Of a stretch of 21,537 nt of DNA, positions 20,008 to 21,537 are shown piece after piece; the stretch's first letter is position 1; each line of letters opens with the position of its first letter. The notes beneath the pieces are model-generated. The model was given only the letters and a program-made list of their open reading frames with translations, made no database searches and was not told where the DNA came from. The stretch comes from Polymyxa betae. Lineage: Eukaryota; Endomyxa; Phytomyxea; Plasmodiophorida; Plasmodiophoridae. A program made the translations under genes and the position numbers. The stretch lies in contig RBZT01000807.1 of assembly GCA_003693705.1 (NCBI GenBank), positions 1-21,537 on the forward strand, given 5' to 3'.

Positions 20008-21059
20008 TTAATCATGGACAGCAATAGTAGCAACCGATTCTCCAGAATTAATAGCTGGGCGACCAGTTACAACTAGAACGGTTACTGGGTTCTTGGCGAA
20101 CAGCTCTTGAATTGTATTACCGAAAGGGTCAACAACACGTCCGATCTTCTGGCCAGTTTGGACCTTGTCACCAGCATCTACGAGATTGTAGAAGAACCCG
20201 TCGTGCTCTGATGAGAAGTAATCACGCTTGTCGATGTAGAGAGGATCCACATTCGCTGATGGTTTCCCATCCAGAATTCGCATTTCGCACATGACATTAT
20301 ACAGCCCGTTTAAAATGATATCTATCAGCGGTTATTCGACTTTACCGAGACGTCCAACCTCCACATCGAATGCTGGTATTCCATTCAACAAAGCTGTCGG
20401 ACCAGTATACGTCGCCTTAGTGCCATTCTCGAGCTTGAATGGGAATTGAACAATTCGAGTGACGCCGAACACAGTCGCGAGACGTTTCGACTTGTCAATG
20501 AGCTCGTCACTGCCAATGTTGGCATAATACCCAGTCCATGGTACAAGATCTTCATTAGCATCGCCACAATGAATATCAATGACAGCATCAGCTCTTGGGA
20601 TAATATCGTTACTCAGCAAGTGAACAATTCGGTCACTAAGTGTCCCATTCGCATCACCAGGGAACAGACGGTTCATATTCTTGCCATCGGCTAGCGATAT
20701 AAGGATTGTACGTCCATAGAAGGCGGGAGGATTCGCCATAAGGACCAGAATCACGGTACCAGACATCTGCTGTGGTTCGAGCTTAGGAAGAAGGCGTTGC
20801 AAGGCAAGATGGGCGAGTATTCCGATCCATGAATGCCAGCGATGAGAAGCAGGATTGGGCCTGGTTTAACTCCGTGAACAATGGAGACTGGAATTTTGGT
20901 GCCTTTGTCAAACTGTCCTGGTGCGACGTTGATGTAGTCGCTGGTAATCGTCCCCGGATCGGCTCGCATTTGAAATAGCTGGAATGGATTCTGAGATGCG
21001 AATGTGGATCTAACAATGACCAAAAATACAAGCGATTTGAAGGCCAACATCGTGTTCAT
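20008..21059 (-). pseudogene. Succinylglutamate desuccinylase/aspartoacylase-family gene, broken
   Basis: Intronless, 1052 nt, starting at ATG 21059 with a signal-peptide-like N-terminus (SLVFLVIVRSTFAS). Zinc carboxypeptidase-like motifs of the AstE/AspA family are present: PILLLIAGIHGSEYSP (His and Glu ligands), MANPPAFYGR, NMNRLFPGD, and AVIDIHCGD (third ligand). The C-terminal beta domain has GFFYNLVDAGDKVQTGQKIG. Two lesions are seen. Near 20801-20808 the frame shifts by one base, exactly where the family continues into ALQRLLPKLEP. At 20332-20334 an in-frame TAA interrupts VEVGRLGKVE...PLIDIILNGLYNV. One extra base would make the length divisible by 3. A 24-nt GT...AG around the TAA is too short to be an intron here. 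Family members hydrolyse N-acyl or acyl-amino-acid bonds. It may have been recently inactivated or the frameshift may be an assembly error. Confidence 0.75.
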
Positions 21060-21099
21060 GTTGTTTGAACGTTTTAGGTCGAAATGCAGAATGGGAAAC

Positions 21100-21117
21100 C
21101 GACTCCGGAGGGAGTCG
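21100..21117. repeat. Short inverted repeat
   Basis: CGACTCC at 21100-21106 pairs with GGAGTCG at 21111-21117 across a 4-nt loop. It lies just upstream of the broken hydrolase gene and could be a promoter palindrome or chance. Confidence 0.45.
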
Positions 21118-21357
21118 CCAAACTCGACCCCGGCGGACCTTCGGAGTGCGTCGCAATGCCGTGTAGGATCCGTCGAACCGCTTCGGATTATTCCAAGAGC
21201 TCAATTGCGCCCATTGGAGCAAATTGAGAAAACCACAGCAGTTGAAACCCATAGCATCCATATAACCAATCGATTCGCGGTGACTAACGGGGAGCCAACC
21301 GATTTTGGGAGGTAATAAAGGATGTATTGAATAACGGATTCACAATAGAATAAAGGA

Positions 21358-21381
21358 AACCGATTCTAAAATGAATCGGTT
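21358..21381. repeat. Perfect 9-bp inverted repeat with 6-nt loop
   Basis: AACCGATTC at 21358-21366 is mirrored by GAATCGGTT at 21373-21381 around TAAAAT. Related AACCGATT words occur at about 21297 and 21268 (reverse or partial). It may be a small mobile-element end or a regulatory hairpin. Confidence 0.55.
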
Positions 21382-21408
21382 GTAGACAGGGTTGAAAAGT
21401 ATAGTCGC

Positions 21409-21432
21409 CGACTCATCCGCCGACTCATCCGC
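21409..21432. repeat. 12-bp tandem duplication
   Basis: The unit CGACTCATCCGC occurs twice in perfect tandem (21409-21420 and 21421-21432), followed by a degenerate start of a third copy (TGAC). Confidence 0.7.
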
Positions 21433-21537
21433 TGACATGGCTACTGTAGCGGTTTCGTCTCGAGAACGCGACACGTTTCAATAAAGCGTTGAATTGGATT
21501 GTGTTTTATTGGGATCTCAAACCTCGTTCAGGCCCGT

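Larger units (their letters stand above)
21060..21537. other. Right-edge region, no gene recognised
   Basis: 478 bp lie upstream of the broken AstE/AspA gene. Frames open on both strands near 21004-21315 are overlapping and domain-less. The stretch has short inverted and tandem repeats, listed separately, and recurrent AACCGATT words. Confidence 0.45.

Noticed and set aside
20311-20334. A 24-nt GT...AG segment in the hydrolase gene that would remove the in-frame stop
   Set aside because: It is about half the length of the shortest supported intron here (43 nt). The segment itself fits the family pattern (GKVE...PLID), so a nonsense change is more likely than an intron.
1-21537. CRISPR arrays, prokaryotic operons, tRNA or rRNA genes
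   Set aside because: No regularly spaced repeats, Shine-Dalgarno-led gene strings, or tRNA/rRNA core sequences were seen. The window is eukaryotic with spliced genes.

Overview
This is a gene-dense nuclear window from a eukaryote. About 55 short spliceosomal introns can be placed by eye (43 to 69 nt, mostly 45 to 52, GT...AG) in ten multi-exon genes, and each exon chain keeps frame from start to stop. Intergenic gaps are mostly 10 to 470 bp. Gene content points to a unicellular organism with motile cilia (DPCD), meiotic crossing over (HEI10/CCNB1IP1), a voltage-gated K+ channel and an actin system with cofilin and a CARMIL-like RhoGAP. A zoosporic (chytrid-like) fungus or another early-branching opisthokont fits best. 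That placement is inference; no rRNA or mitochondrial marker is present.

Layout. 1-1649: gene-poor edge holding a hairpin and a decayed gene for a protein with two Cys/His zinc-type motifs. 1650-2470 (+): SENP8-type NEDD8 protease. 2539-2760 (-): small GON7-like (KEOPS) candidate. 2805-3149 (-): doubtful small ORF. 3228-6568 (+): 11-exon PH/leucine-rich-repeat/RhoGAP protein resembling CARMIL-GAP. 6579-7189 (-): LYR-motif protein of Cup1-like type. 7411-8136 (+): DPCD. 8322-9635 (-): Arg/Ser-rich multi-pass membrane protein. 9814-11710 (-): Kv-type potassium channel. 11778-13061 (-): intronless Pumilio/PUF RNA-binding protein. 13531-13968 (+): ADF/cofilin (first exon unresolved). 14139-15727 (+): LisH-WD40 protein. 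15913-17417 (+): HEI10-like RING E3. 17651-19540 (-): nicalin. 20008-21059 (-): succinylglutamate desuccinylase/aspartoacylase family gene broken by a frameshift and an in-frame stop. 21060-21537: edge with small inverted and tandem repeats.

The genes are mostly unrelated housekeeping or signalling genes rather than one pathway. Two act on actin (the LRR-RhoGAP and cofilin), two touch ubiquitin-like modifiers (SENP8, HEI10), and nicalin is an ER membrane protein. I see no obvious new multi-gene system. The leads most worth following are the PH-LRR-RhoGAP architecture without a visible capping-protein-binding motif, the two broken genes at the window edges, the Kv channel without a T1 domain and with an ambiguous C-terminal splice pattern, and the PUF protein with altered base-reading residues in repeats 4 and 5.
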